A stretch of 64,000 nt of DNA from Cymodocea nodosa (Eukaryota; Streptophyta; Magnoliopsida; Alismatales; Cymodoceaceae): NCBI GenBank assembly GCA_036874045.1, contig CM072336.1, positions 11,312,501-11,376,500 of the forward strand, written 5' to 3'. The notes under the pieces are model-generated. The model ran no database searches and was not told the DNA's origin. It saw only the letters and a list, made by a program, of their open reading frames with translations. The position numbers were made by a program, and so were the translations under genes. This document shows, in pieces, positions 46,369 to 58,589 of this stretch (position 1 is the first letter of the stretch; every line of letters begins with the position of its first letter).

Positions 46369-49300
46369 TGTAGATACCTCACTTTTACAATAGCCTCACC
46401 CTACATCCAAAGGATAGAAATACAAAGTCAACCCCACGGGCACAAAGGCCCACATTTCCCTAAGGAGAGGAAGTTGTTGTTGGTTGGGTTGAAGGGCCCA
46501 CATCCTTAGAGGAGAGGAAGTGTTCCTTGTGATTAGGCCTAAAAGCTTATAGTTCCCCTTTTCTACATGAAAGTTATTTGAATTTGAGCTCCAAACACCC
46601 ATACCACACCCTTCTTTTCTTAAGAAATTTTTGTGTCAGCCTAGAGGCCTACATCTAATTTCCTCCCCATTCAAATGATTTTGTGTTGGGCCTAGATGCC
46701 CACATCTAAGCTCCCCCAATTTCACTTGATTTTGCATTCCAAAAAGGCCCCACTTCACTCTACATGACCACCATCCAAAGGCTCCAAGTATTTAATGTGG
46801 CCACCATCCAAGGGCTCCAAGTATTACATGCAAAAGCCATGTGGCCTTGGATCCTTAAGATCCAAAAGCCATGATTTGTTTTGTGGTGTGCATGTAATGG
46901 CCTTAGATTGAGAAGATCCAATGGCCATCATGTGTGTTGTGGTTTGCATCTAATAGCCTTAGATCCATAAGATTCAATAGCCATGATTAATAACTTAAAA
47001 TCCATCTAATGGCTTTGGTTCTTCATGATCTAATGGCTATGGATAAATAACTTAAAACCCATCCAATGGCCTAGGATTGTGTTTGTCATATTTATTGTTG
47101 TAAGTATACAGTGTCAATATTAGTAATCATGTAAGTACAAGTTATGCCATTGAAGAGTAGAAAATTACTACTAAAAATTTTTACTTGATTTTAATTTATT
47201 TGACATCCTTAATTTTCTCTAGAATTAATAATTTAGATAACTCTTATAATAGGTTTTTAATTATGGAAGTAAATTATGTCACATTAATTCATTTCATTAA
47301 GCATAAAACCCTAAATCTAGGTATTTTGTTACCCTTTTGATTTAATTCCAAATATTCTAGAAAAATTCTAATAAAATATTAGATAGGTAATTAAATAAAT
47401 TAAAGTTCAAAATTACATAAGGCTTATGTTTAATTGGAAATAATTGTGACTTTTAGAGAATTTTTGGATTATTCCTAAAAACCTTAGAAAATGACTTGAA
47501 AATTCCAATTAACCTACTTAAATGGCTTCTAAAAATTCTAGAAAAATTAAAGAAAGATTATAACACTTAAATTCACCTAATTACCTTCTAATCAATAAAC
47601 AAAAACTTTGAACTTAACCTAAATTAATTTGATAATTCAATTGAAATTCAGATAAAATTCATAAAACCCTAAAAAATGCTTCTTTCTTTACTATCTCTAC
47701 TTAATTAACCCAAGAAACCTTAACCTAACTAAAAACTATTGAAATCACGCTAGAAAGAAGTTTGAAACACACTTATTTCATTGGAAAAACATGTAATTTT
47801 TTTATAAAAACGTATAAGCACATCACATGAACTATTAAACATCATAAAACTCACATACAATCTCAAGCATGCAACTTGTTTTCTTGTTCTTTTTATGCAT
47901 AAATTTTATAGGAAATAAATATTGAAGGATCCTAAGTCACAAGAGGGGAAGTGAATTGTGTCTTTAAAAAATTAATTAAAACTTCTAGTAGATAAAACAA
48001 AAGCACAAAATTCACACAAATTTCGTAAATCACAATTTTATTGAAAAAGTAATAATTTACAAACATTTTAAGTACACATTCCCTACTTGTCAATTTGATA
48101 CAAAATTTTCCTTTTTACAAATTTACATTGAAAAATTGAATGATCTTATTCTAATCTCAAGTAAATTTGACTTTCAAACTTAAGATTTGCACGTAGCTTT
48201 TGAATCTTCTTGAATTATACTTTTGTATCTTTTTGCTCCTTTTTACTCTTAACTTGGAATCTATTGAATTTTCTTTTGAGACAACTCTTTCCGTTGTATT
48301 TGTTGGGATTCCTTTGTATCAAATGAGATATCTCTATATCAATTGAGATCTTGGGATCTTTAGGATATCTTTGTATGATTTTTGGGATATTTAAAGTGTA
48401 GTTCATACCCTTTATTTATAGTAGTCGAATTGAAGTTTCTCATTTAGCACGTTCATCTACTTAATCCATAATTTCACATCAAGAAATATCCACATTCACC
48501 ATGTTCTTTTTTAAATTTGAAATATCCATGTTCATCAAGTACTTTTTGAATTTTCATTTTCCCCTATTGTAGATCCATCAAGAATGCTCTTTCTAAAGAA
48601 TTGTAGAATTTATCTTCTAAGTCATCATTTTAATCAAACACTTATCCTTTAATGCTTGTAAAAGCTTAAACATTTATTTGTAACTCTTCAAGTTCTCTAC
48701 CTACAAAACATGTAACTATAATCAAAAAACTTAACTCTACATTAGTCACTTTGTAAAACTTAAACAATTATTCGATCTATATATAAAAACTTGAACATTT
48801 CTCTAACTCTTTGACTTTTCTTAAATGAATATACATAGAAAACACGTGAAAACTTAAGACTTTAAAAACACACATGTAGATAACTATAATTATACGAATT
48901 TTTATTATAGCTATTCAACTAACTCGACACGTTAATAATAACTATATGACTTTTCAAAAATCGTTAACGCCTAACTATGAGACTGAGATAAAATTGTATA
49001 TTTCAACTTATTTTTAGACCTAGTAAAATACACATTAGGAAAACAAAATTCCTAACAAACATATACAAATACTTTAAAATAACACAATTCTTGAAGTTTT
49101 TGACAACATTCAACCATCATATAGACTTTTCAAAAGTAAAGAAATGAAAGAAGAACACATAATCTTTGGCATTAACACCTCTTGTTTCAATCCTAGCTTA
49201 GCTTGAAGATGTTTTTTACCTTTTCCTTCAATCATTCACATTATCAAGGTGAAGAACTCTTTGATTTCCACACATCTCCTTGACTGAAATGATCTCCAAA

Positions 49301-50060
49301 GAAGTGTGTGGGCTTCAAGTGAAGAATCCAGAGTCAAAATTATCTTTCCTTCAAGGATATGCTTAAGTTAAGAGGGTTAACAAAAGAAGAAGAGAGAGAG
49401 AATGGAGGAAAGGGCATCAATCCTTCCTTAGGATGAAATTGAAGGGTGGAAGAAGAGGGGAGTGTTGAATGTGTATTGAGGAAAGAGAAAATAGGGAGGG
49501 AGGAGAGAAAGATGTGGAGAGTGGGATGCTTATATAAAGTGGAAGTGGTGTCTTGAAAGGATGTGATTTATTCTTGGGGAGTTGATTGCCTTGGGAAGTT
49601 ACACAGCTCCTCTTGCCATGTCATCCTCCTAGGTGGCTTGGACATCCATTAGTAATTCTAGAACTCCATGCATATTTATTTCATCACTTGTGTTGCATTC
49701 TTTTATGTTACATACATATGAATTGCACCATAAGTCACATCCATGTCTTCAAATATTCATCTTCTCTCTTCATTCTTTTTTTCATAATTGAAAATATCTT
49801 CATCCATGCACACATTTATGTTCCAAATAATATTTCCCAAATGTGTTCCATAATACTTAAATTCATTCTCATGCATATCCACGTGAATCCTCCTTTAGTC
49901 TTCATTTTGGTAGTCAAATATGCATAATCTTCAATTATTTCAATGTGAGATGTTTTCTTTAATTAACCTACAAAAGCATTAAAAATACCCTTTCGTGAAT
50001 TACATTTTACATTAATAAACACATAATAATTGCAAAAATAACAACTAAATAGATTGATCT
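46369..50060. mobile_element. LTR-like insertion(s) with tandem repeats, not resolved
   Basis: The start TGTAGATACCTCACTTTTACAATAGCC resembles the start of the Tat-like LTR at 38316. The stretch 46400-47090 is built of short tandem repeats (about 35 bp around caccatccaaaggctccaag, then about 60 bp around atggccttagatccataagatccaa). Near 47090-47160 a minus-strand Athila-type U5 phrase (gtaagtatacagtgtcaatattagt) appears. A TATA-like cttatataaag is at 49530. A Sirevirus-type solo LTR is nested at 47923-49057. No coding frame is present. Confidence 0.35.
47923..49057 (-). mobile_element. Sirevirus-type Copia solo LTR (fossil)
   Basis: On the minus strand it starts TGTTAGGAATTTTGTTTTCC (at 49057) and ends CTCTTGTGACTTAGGATCCTTCA-like (at 47923), the typical Sirevirus/Tork LTR end. 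Flanks are AATAT and AACAT, 4 of 5 identical. It shares ordered sequence with the LTR at 55161-56343 (gatgaacatgt...ttcgactact...aaagagtacgagctaca), so it is the same or a sister family. Confidence 0.65.
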
Positions 50061-50089
50061 CATTCAATGGCCAAAATTAAGTGACCTTT

Positions 50090-51200
50090 CACCTTTCCCA
50101 TCCAAGAGCCATAAAAGATGTAGAATTGTAGGGCAAACCTTTAAGCATATAAAATTGATAACAACCACCTCTACTACAACCACAACCACTACGTTTGCTA
50201 CATCATCTAGAATGTCCTCCATGCTGATTAGAGTTAGTGTTGCTAATTGTGGTCATCATGTTGAAAGCAAGAAAATCAATAGATTGTTGAAATGATCTTT
50301 TCAACAAAGAAGGCTATTGAAGTACCATCTCATAAAATTGATCAAAGATAGTACTGTCATGACAGGCGATGGTCGTAAGGAAAGCTTTATATTCAAGTCC
50401 GAGGCCATTTGAGATAAAATCAATAAGGTGTGATTCTAGGAGAGGATTGCCTACAGTCGCCATACTATCAACAAGTGATTTGGCATGTAGAAGATAATCA
50501 TATTGATCAGATTTCTTCTTTAGTGTCTAGAGTTGATCCAGTAACACTTGAAGGGACAAAAAACGTCACAAACCCAACCCTTTTCACCCTATGTTAGTAA
50601 AAAGCTCTATTACAGGTGGTTTGAGTGTATTACAATGAATTAAACAAAGATCAATAGTCTATTAACTAATTGTATAAATTGCATTTAACAACCTAAACCA
50701 CGATTAACACATGAAGGACGCATGCAAGGCCCAACTAAATGACTTTAATAACAACCTCCCTTGTTCTGTCGACGTCCACAACCCTTATTACCTTTTAAAC
50801 TACCAGAGCTACTACCTAAAGATGCTTGAAAAGCAACATTATTAAATAAGGAGACAAGAGCAAAACATTTTTATGTCTTCTTCTTAAATAAGATCATAAA
50901 TATCATCAAAAGTAAGAGCATCATGAAATTGCATGGAGGTGATAAATTCTTTGTATTCTTGTCCAAGCTTGCGAATAACACAATCAATGAGTTCATTATT
51001 AGCAAGCTTGGCACCAACAATGACTATAAAAGATAACCTAGCAGAGAAAGATTTGATATTATTTTAAGATTGTGTAGATTATTTTGGAGAGTATTTAAAT
51101 GAATGCGGAAGTTGGGCAAGAGACATCACTCGAGTTCCATGTATCCTGCACAATAGAATAAGAGAACACCATAGTTTGAACATTAACAGACACGATGGCA
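50090..51200 (-). pseudogene. Copia gag remnants, possibly two (fossil)
   Basis: The minus strand near 50520-50300 reads KKKSDQYDYLLHAKSLVDSM and GLGLEYKAFLTTI; near 51020-50900 it reads ANNELIDCVIRKLGQEYKEF. Both are the UBN2-type Copia gag core (S..EY...L+.L.D.L...G..+.D..+...+.LG.EY..F). Finding the motif twice suggests two overlapping Copia fossils. Confidence 0.6.
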
Positions 51201-51689
51201 TTGATTTTAATCCACCTACTGCCAGGACTGAAGAGCATCGGGGAGGTCTTCGATGACCAAAGTGCTCAAAAGAAGCTCGTCAATAACCATATGCTATATC
51301 TTGTGAAGATTAAGAATAGTGAAAAATTACTTCCGCCAGCAACGATACAATGATTATTCCATTGGTGAATAGAAATGGTGGGTAATATTAAATGAGAGGG
51401 GAAGAGATGTGAGGGTGACATTGGGGTGAAGGATGGAGGAAGCACAGTCATCATTGGCCATATTGCAGAGAAACAAGGATAGGATGGAAGTTAGGTTGAT
51501 ACCGTATGGAAGGATTTGTGACAAATAGTAACGAAAGATGATTGTGTTTTTCTTCCAAACAAACAACTTTCCAATTACTGTAGCGTGCAGCTCTCATTGT
51601 GCATGGTTACAGTAACCCACTGAAATATATCACGCTCGACCGACACAAGTAACAAACGGGGCCTAAGTATATATATATTGAGCATAACT

Positions 51690-51844
51690 TCTGAAACTGA
51701 GAAGAATGAAAAAGGTAATCACCCTCTGGATGAACAATGGCCTCCTGTTATAGATAGAACAATACAAATGAATGTACAAAAAAGCCCCCAAAGTTTGAAT
51801 AGAAATACAACAATATACAGCCCATTATGTTCGTAATTCTAACA
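51690..51844 (-). repeat. Possible short Copia LTR
   Basis: On the minus strand it starts TGTTAGAATTACG, contains ATGGGCTGTATATTGTTG and ends near TCTTCTCAGTTTCA. Its length and style fit the Ale/Retrofit group, and it lies upstream of the gag remnants as a 5' LTR would. No primer binding site was recognised. Confidence 0.35.
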
Positions 51845-53394
51845 TTAATGGTACAAATAATCAAATGCAACTAAGGATATGACATTGCTAGAAATGGCAC
51901 TCAAAAGGGTGCCCCTTTCCAAGCGAGAGGGGGTGTTGTATAGGAGTTGGCTGATTTATACCCTTGGATGTATTTTGATTGGTGGAGGATGTGTGCTTGG
52001 GATTGAATGTGGGCAATCAGAGGCTACAAAGTCTTAAGACAAACTTTAGTTCTAGATAGACTTATAAAAGGAATCATGCCTGTTTGATAAGTTTTAATAA
52101 GATTTTGCTAAAGCATCTTGGGGGCCATGCCTGTGACCCACAACTGGATTCCATGCCTAGTATCTATGCCTAAAGGAAGATCATTTCTAGCATAGTCTAG
52201 GGTTTCTAGGAACTTCGGCAAAATCTATACAAGTATGTATTGGTGGAACAAAATGTGTCATATATGGGAAGATACGTGGTGGGGTCCTAAACAAATAAAG
52301 CCTAGGAGGGATGGGCGATCCAAGAGTGGTCAAGAGCTGAAGCAATATAAATCAAAGTCTGTGGAGGCGACAATCAGCCGAAGAGATTACATGTATGCAT
52401 CTTCATAGAGTCGAAAAAATGAATCCATTAACATGAGGTGTAAAGTTGGCGCATGTCTGTGATCGTTTAAGAGATATATATTTATATATAGCACACAAGG
52501 CCAAGGATAAGGCGAAGGAATCGTGGTTCTTATCCAGATCTTGGGATTGAGATGTGCAAGTCCAACTGGTCAAAAAGTAGCGGACCACCGCAGAGCACCC
52601 TCTGTGGTATGGTGGTGGGTTTAAATCTAATCCCCGTCCGGCGAACCGCGTTGTCGCCGAAGGATTTTGGTGACGGCACGTGTACAAAGAAGAAAATAAT
52701 ATCTGTCGACGGGACCATGGTTTTGGTGGTGATGCCCCAGTCGGAGATCTTCTCGATCTCCTGCCGTTATATCATGGGCGTCTTTCCCTCCATCATGTGT
52801 AGATAATACTTTATCTTGCTTCATTTCATGGGATCTTTATTTTGCTGCTGCCACATTTCCATCCATACCAGCATTCCGCACATCCCCGCCGACCCACAAC
52901 CTTCTATCTGCCCACTGGAATGCGGGAAACGAGAAAGGAGAGTCCGCCGAGGATACGATAGATTAAATGACGTCATATTAAATGTTTCATTCTAATAATA
53001 AGATGTATATCTCCCTTCTAAAGGCACTCGTTTAACTTAAATATCAAAGGAGGCGACGGTGAGGGCTCCTTCATAGGTGTACAAAACTTGTGTGGTCTTC
53101 TTTGTTGGTTTACAAATTCTTCCTCCCTAATCGGTGTACAGTTTTTTCTTATTTTATCTTACTTAAATATATTATTATATAACATTCATAAATTATAATC
53201 CGAAAACAACTTGGTTTCAAACTTGGCCGATAAAAAGGTTAGCGTTGTTTTGAAGGGAAAAAAAAGAAAAAGGTAGGAGATGAGATGATTTACATGAATG
53301 GGTGACCTCAGTCCTCCCAGTAATTTTCCTCCAATTCCGGTCATCTTCCCGGAAGACCGGAAGGAGAGAAGACCGGAAGGAGACCAGCAAGCAC
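51845..53394. other. Intergenic stretch upstream of the ATL gene
   Basis: No gene is recognised. A moderately GC-rich block at about 52400-52830 (ggcgaaccgcgttgtcgccgaaggattttggtgacgg) looks like LTR or leader sequence but was not identified. A CCGGAAG direct repeat (gaagaccggaaggaga twice, 53352-53383) lies just before the ATL TATA box. Confidence 0.4.
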
Positions 53395-53402
53395 TATATA
53401 AG
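53395..53402 (+). promoter_or_regulatory. TATA box of the ATL gene
   Basis: TATATAAG in the context gcacTATATAAGcacg lies 71 bp upstream of the first ATG of the MAMAMAMAS start. A transcript starting about 30 bp downstream excludes the more upstream in-frame ATG at 53298. Confidence 0.7.
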
Positions 53403-53465
53403 CACGAGCACATACCTCCGATCCCAGACCAGTCGCTCCTCAACCTCGTCGTCACCTCGCTTGCA

Positions 53466-54089
53466 ATGGCAATGGCAATGGCAATGGCGTCTCATCCTCC
53501 TCCACCCCGTAGACTCCTCCTTAGCGACGGATTGGGCTCGCAGGACGGGGAGGAGATGCACTCCGACGTGGTGGTCATCCTGGCCGCCCTCCTCTGCGCA
53601 CTCGTCTGCGTCGTCGGTGTCGGCTTCGTCGCTCGTTGCGCGTGCCTTCGCCGCCGCGGTGCTGCCAACAGTACCCCCTCCCTGCTCCCTTCTCCTCCCC
53701 GCAAGGGCGTGAAGAGGGAAGTCCTCCTCTCCATCCCCATTTTCGCCTTCGTCCCGTCCATGGCCGCGGAAGGCAAGGTCCCCTCCGACTGCCCTATCTG
53801 CCTCGCCGACTTCTCGGAGGGGGAGGAGATCCGGATCCTCCCCCAGTGCGGGCATGGATTCCACGTCCGGTGCGTCGACACCTGGCTCGGTTCGCGCTCG
53901 TCTTGCCCGTCGTGCAGGCGGGTCCTTGGGGATGTCGTGCTCCCGGACGATTGCGGCAGGTGTCACCGCTGCGGTGCGACCTCGGCCGAACCCACCGGGG
54001 CTGCCAAGGCAAGGGAAGAAGATCTTGCTACCGGAAACAGCCGTAACCGCGACGGCGACGAAGATCGCGATCATACTTTCTTGCCCTAG
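53466..54089 (+). CDS. RING-H2 finger protein of the ATL family (E3 ubiquitin ligase), 207 aa
   Basis: A single exon, as usual for ATL genes. Order: short Pro-rich N-terminus, one membrane helix (about 34-57, [20 protein letters not shown]), a basic stop-transfer CLRRR, a linker with [14 protein letters not shown] in place of the GLD region, and a RING-H2 finger. Zinc ligands are Cys109, Cys112, Cys128, His130, His133, Cys136, Cys147 and Cys150, with Pro126 and Trp140 in the E2-binding positions. Such proteins transfer ubiquitin from an E2 at membranes and often respond to elicitors or hormones. The start at 53466 is chosen from the TATA box; four ATGGCA repeats give several in-frame starts. 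The C-terminus has an extra CGRCHRC cluster (163-169) and an acidic tail. The helix is closest to the ATL8/ATL79-like group, a tentative placement. It looks intact. Confidence 0.92.
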   Translation: MAMAMAMASHPPPPRRLLLSDGLGSQDGEEMHSDVVVILAALLCALVCVVGVGFVARCACLRRRGAANSTPSLLPSPPRKGVKREVLLSIPIFAFVPSMAAEGKVPSDCPICLADFSEGEEIRILPQCGHGFHVRCVDTWLGSRSSCPSCRRVLGDVVLPDDCGRCHRCGATSAEPTGAAKAREEDLATGNSRNRDGDEDRDHTFLP

Positions 54090-54689
54090 ATGCGATCCCA
54101 CCGACCAGGCAACCAAGTACAGGATGATTAAATGTGTCTGGGTTTTTGTTGTGAATGCACGATCAAACACATGCCGTTCTGCTTCCAAAAAATTTATACG
54201 CAAAAAAACAAAAGTTCAAAATTAAGGAGAAATCTGTATGTATGCATGAGGAGTAATTAAAAGTTTTCCCTCGATCGCAACTTTTCTTTTACAAATTTTA
54301 TTCATTAAACTTGGAATCTTAATTGCGACGCCACATTGTGAAGTGGTCGTCGGTAACGATAAGATGCTTATGCTCATAATTAAGAAAGAAGAAAAGGTCC
54401 GAAAAAGGCCTGTGAAGTGTGTGGGTGCCTGCTGGTGACCTGTGGATCTGGCACGGATGTGGATCGACGGTCCAGAAGAGCTGGACAATCTGAATGAAGT
54501 TCATGCACTTAGAAAAAGGGGAATGCTGGAGAAGGAGTACGTGAAGGGGAAGGGAGAAGAATGACACAGTCTGGTTTGGAGGAAATCTTGATTTTCCTAT
54601 ATACTTTCATAAAACTGTTCGAGACAATCCAAAATATAGGAACAATGGTCAGCCTTTAGAATCTTCTCAAGAGGAGTAAGAATAAACTA
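54090..54689. other. Downstream flank of the ATL gene, no gene
   Basis: It contains the ATL 3' untranslated region. No RNA gene or element border is seen. The last 100 bp probably hold the LTR remnant of the adjoining minus-strand Copia fragment. Confidence 0.4.
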
Positions 54690-55160
54690 ACTGAAAAAGA
54701 AAAAATTGAATACATAAAAAAGGGATATACTAATAGCCGCTCTCAAGCTGCAAGTGGTGGAACCAACGACAGCTTGAAGCAGAATTCCTTGAAAGCTTGT
54801 GATCCAATAGCCTTTGTTAATGCATCGGCTAACTTGTTCATTTGATTTGATGTATCTAACACTAAAGCTTCCATTTTGTATGTGATTCCTCATAAAATTC
54901 ATATCAATGTTCAAATGTTTAGAACGAGTATGTTGCACAAGATTTGCTGTCAGATGTATTGCTGAGATATTATCGCACCATATTGTGGGCTGAGAAAAAG
55001 GAATATTTAATTCTTGCATGAGCATTCTCAACCACGTTAGTTCACTGGAAGCGCTCGAAAGGGCCCTGACTTCTGATTCGGTACTAGACTTGGACACGAT
55101 CTTTACCTTTAAAGACTTCCATGAGATGAGATTCTACCTTAAAAATACAATATGGGACTT
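54690..55160 (-). pseudogene. Copia RNase H C-terminus, minus strand (fossil fragment)
   Basis: The minus strand reads NLISWKS, VSKSSTESEVRALSSASSEL, WLRMLMQEL, TIWCDNISAIHLTAN, SKHLNIDMNFMR and SVRYIKSNEQV, the end of Copia pol. A polypurine-like CTTGAGAGCGGC follows below 54750. It is cut at 55160 by the Sirevirus-like element and was not tied to the Copia fossil further left. Broken. Confidence 0.8.
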
Positions 55161-56343
55161 TGTTAGGAATTTTATTTTGATGATAAATATTTTATTAATA
55201 TTTTTTAAAAAATTTAAATAATATTTTTTAAATATAATAATCATATAATTAAATATTAATAATTTATCAAAAATTTTCATTTAAAATTTTAAATAGTTAA
55301 CTTTTGAATAGTTAGATTTTTGAATAGTTAAAATTTTTGGATAGTTAGAATTTCGAACAGTTAAAATTTCAGATATTTAGATAATTTAATATTTTAAGTT
55401 GTCATGTGTTTTTCATGTGCATTCGGTAATGAAAATCGAAGAGTTAGATAACTGTTCGAGTTTTTATACGCATGGATAGATAGCTGTTTGAGTTTTATAA
55501 AATGACTAATGAACAGATAAGTTTTCTTTGTTCAGTCATGTGTTTTGAAAATGCAAAAACTCAAAGAGTTATAGATAATTATTCAAGTTTCTATAATACT
55601 TAAAAGATAAGTATTTGACTAAAGCGATGACTTAGAAGATATTCTACAAATCTCCAGGAAGATAAGTTTCGATGAATCTACGAGTGGAAATCGTGGAAAT
55701 TCAAAATGATAGTGGAGAACGTGGAAAATTTAAAATGATAGTGGACATAGTGAAAATTCAAAAAGATAGTGGAAATGGTGGATAATTTGAATTTAAAATT
55801 AGTATGTAGATTATAGATTAAGTGGATGAACATGTTGAACATGAAGTCAGAGTTCGACTACTAATAAAGAGTACGAGCTACATTATGATCATCCTAATCC
55901 CAATCACAAACTGAAAAATTAAGTCTGAATATTCATATCTAGAAAAATTTTCCAACATTAGAAGAAGTTTGAAATTTTAAGCAATTTTAGAAAAGGAGCT
56001 GCAAACACAAGAAGTCTAGAAATTCGACAACTAAAGAAGAATAGATACAAAAGCTGAGTAAAAAGAAGGAAAGGAGTTACGTACATAAAGATTAGGTTTT
56101 ATACAATTTGAAATTAGTTTTGAATAATGACTTCATTTTCTATTTGAATTGTATATTTGACATTACTATATCAAAATCGACAAGAAGGGAATTGAGCTGA
56201 AAAGATATTGTAAATTCTTTCTTTAAAGTTTATAAAGAATAGAATTTTATTTATGAGTATTTTGGGTTCTTGTTTTATTCGCTGGTAATTGTAATTACTA
56301 AAGACACAATTCACCCTCCCTCTTGTGATACAATAATCCTACA
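55161..56343 (+). repeat. 5' LTR of the Sirevirus-like element
   Basis: 1183 bp. It carries a run of about 20-bp tandem units around gaatagttagaattt (55295-55380) and short repeats around aaattcaaaatgatagtggaaa (55690-55790). Confidence 0.8.
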
Positions 56344-56357
56344 ACTAGTATCAGAGC
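56344..56357 (+). other. Primer binding site (initiator tRNA-Met)
   Basis: ACTAGTATCAGAGC directly after the LTR corresponds to the TGGTATCAGAGC site used by most plant Copia elements. Confidence 0.8.
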
Positions 56358-56430
56358 ATAATTAAGAGCTTTCATTTCTCTATTTAGGAATCAATTTTTC
56401 TTGTCATTTACTTAGGATCATCTGTTTAAA

Positions 56431-57699
56431 ATGGATAATACTAAAATCTTAGTTATGACTAAGGATAGACCACTAATCGTCCTCCTATGTTCGAAGGTAA
56501 CAATTATGGCTATTGGAAATATAGAATGAAAGTATTCTTTCAGTCAATTGATTTCAAATTATGGCATATAATTAACAATCCTATAGTGTTAGTTACGACT
56601 CCATATGATACTTGGACTTTTGATGAAAAGGAGCAAATGACACTGAATCCTAAAGGTTTAAACATCTTGTTTTGTGCTTTATCTCATGATCAATTTAACA
56701 AAGTTTCTACATATCAAACTGCATATGAGATATGACATGTATTAGAAGATGCCAATGAAGGTACTAACCAGGTCAAGGAATCTAAGATTAATATGTTAGT
56801 ACATAATATGAGCTTTTAAAATGCATAAAAATGAATGTATCTCTGATATGTTTTCCTATTTTCTTGAGATTGTAAATTCATTAAAATCTTTAGGCAAGAA
56901 ATTCGAGGAAAAAGACTTAGTAAGAAAGATCCTTAGATCTTTAACTAAAATTTAGGCTCAAAAGACAACATTAATTGAGGAGTCCAAATATTTAAATACA
57001 TATACTCTTGATGATCTCATAGGCAATTTGATAGCCTATGAAGTACAACATTTAGATCCAAAAGGGAAGAATCCTAGAAGGGATTTGGCTTTTGAGGTTG
57101 ATAAAGTCTTAGAAGTCACTAGTGATTCTAACGATGATTTACTATTATTGACCAAAAAATTTAGAAATCTATTGAAGAAATGCAAGAATTTCAGGTCAGC
57201 AAAGACATTTAGAGATATGGAGAAGAAGTCATTCATGAAAGATAAAATCATATGCTACAAGTGCAATAGGTCAGGTCACTTTCAAACTAATTGTCCTCTC
57301 GACAAAGATAAAAAGAATTCGAGGAGGAATTTCAAGAATAAGAAATTCAAAAAGAGAAGGGCACTTAAAGTGACATGGGATGACTCTTCAACTTCAAAAA
57401 GTGAAGAGACAAAGGATTCAACATCTGACAATGAATCCTCATCAACATCAGATTCAGAAGAAAATTTGGCAAACGTATGCTTCATGGCAAAATCTAGTGA
57501 GGTATCCTTTGATCAAAATGCTAGTTTTGATAGTTTTAATGGATTACTTATTAAATACAATAAACTAGCTAGAAAATATAAGAAAGTAAAAATAGAAGGA
57601 AAAGACACTAAGAAAATGCTAAATGAATCTGAAAATAAGGTTGATTTTCTGAACTCTATGTTGAATAAATTTAAAGAAGAAAATCAAAAGCATGCATAG
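56431..57699 (+). pseudogene. Sirevirus-like Gag with zinc knuckle (fossil)
   Basis: The N-terminal FEGNNYGYWKYRMKVFFQSI is the Copia gag (DUF4219/UBN2) start. The later part has LDDLIGNLIAYEVQ and a CCHC knuckle CYKCNRSGHFQTNCP (about 57251-57295). A Ser/Glu/Asp-rich strip and a second family motif, NVCFMAKSSEVSFD, follow. Broken, with a few breaks. Confidence 0.82.
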
Positions 57700-58437
57700 G
57701 AAATTTTAAAGTTTACTGCAATAGAAAGAAAATTGCATGCTAATTGTGAAAATTTAATTGCTAATAAAAAGAAATTGATCTGTGAAATTGAAAAACTGAA
57801 ACTAAATATTACTAATTTAAATTCAGAAATTGATATGTTAAAGATTAAGGTTTGCGATCAAAAGGCTACATTAAGTAAATGGAATAATAGTCAAACTATA
57901 ATAAATGAACTTAGTACTAAAATATCAAATGTAGAAAAATATGGTATTGGTTTACACGATGCATCTTTTGAAAATTATATATTGTATGATGGTATTGCTA
58001 AAAATAATATCTTTCTTTCTAGTACTAATAATAGTAAAAGAAAAATTATTTTGTGTGTGATTAAAAGGGGAGATAAATATGTGCAAATTGATAAAATGCA
58101 GCATAGCACACGATGCAACAATTTCAAAAGAAATTTTCAAAAAAATCAAGCTAAATCATTTAAGGATTTTAATATTATTGATAAGTTTTCTTCATATTTA
58201 AAAAATATCAAATATTGGGATCAGCAATCAAATAATGTTAGAAATGAAAATTTCAACTCTAGTTTACATAGAGATAAATGTTTTGATAATTATAATACTA
58301 AGAGAAATAAACGAAAGAATAATTATCAGAAAATAGATAAGTTGAAGTTTAAAAATATTGATTATTTTGATATAACTCTCTCTAAAATTCTTAGACCCAC
58401 TCAAAAATGGGTTCTAAGAGATAAAATATCTTCTTAA
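57700..58437 (+). pseudogene. Sirevirus-like coiled-coil region between Gag and pol (fossil)
   Basis: Lys/Asn/Ile-rich with leucine heptads (ANCENLIANKKKLICEIEKL), typical of the extended Gag of Sirevirus/Tork-type elements. It ends in a basic region near RPTQKWVLRDK, which resembles the family's phrase before the protease. Confidence 0.65.
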
Positions 58438-58589
58438 CTATTTTGTAGGTACACAAATCTGAAAGGATTGAATGGCACACTAGAGGGAGGGTGAATAGTG
58501 TCCTAATAAAGTTTATTTTGCTTTTAAAAAATTCGGAAGCTGTTGACACAAATGAACCTTGATTAATTGATTTTAGAATTAAAACTAAT

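Larger units (their letters stand above)
36500..51200 (-). mobile_element. Ty1/Copia retrotransposon, old and heavily interrupted (fossil)
   Basis: Minus-strand Copia pieces lie in element order from high to low coordinates: gag (about 51200-50090), integrase (46360-45132), post-integrase region (43259-43036), reverse transcriptase and RNase H (38310-36790), then a polypurine tract and LTR start near 36770. Between them are later insertions: an LTR-like block (46369-50060), an Athila solo LTR and a Tat-like solo LTR. The reading direction and flank continuity across the two solo LTRs, both with target duplications, show that the pieces around them belong to one element. Two gag-like stretches may mean two Copia copies at the gag end. 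Heavily broken. Confidence 0.65.

Noticed and set aside
52552-52806. Open frame of 84 codons in the GC-richer block upstream of the ATL gene
   Set aside because: No domain, overlapped by equally long frames on the other strand, and the block looks like leftover LTR or leader sequence.
53298-53465. In-frame extension of the ATL protein to an upstream ATG at 53298 (263 aa)
   Set aside because: The TATATAAG box at 53395-53402 lies inside this extension, and the extra residues do not resemble any ATL N-terminus. The start at 53466 fits better.
53394-54203. Long antisense open frames over the ATL gene, up to about 269 codons
   Set aside because: They are shadows of a GC-rich coding sequence, with no domain and with the composition expected of reversed codons.
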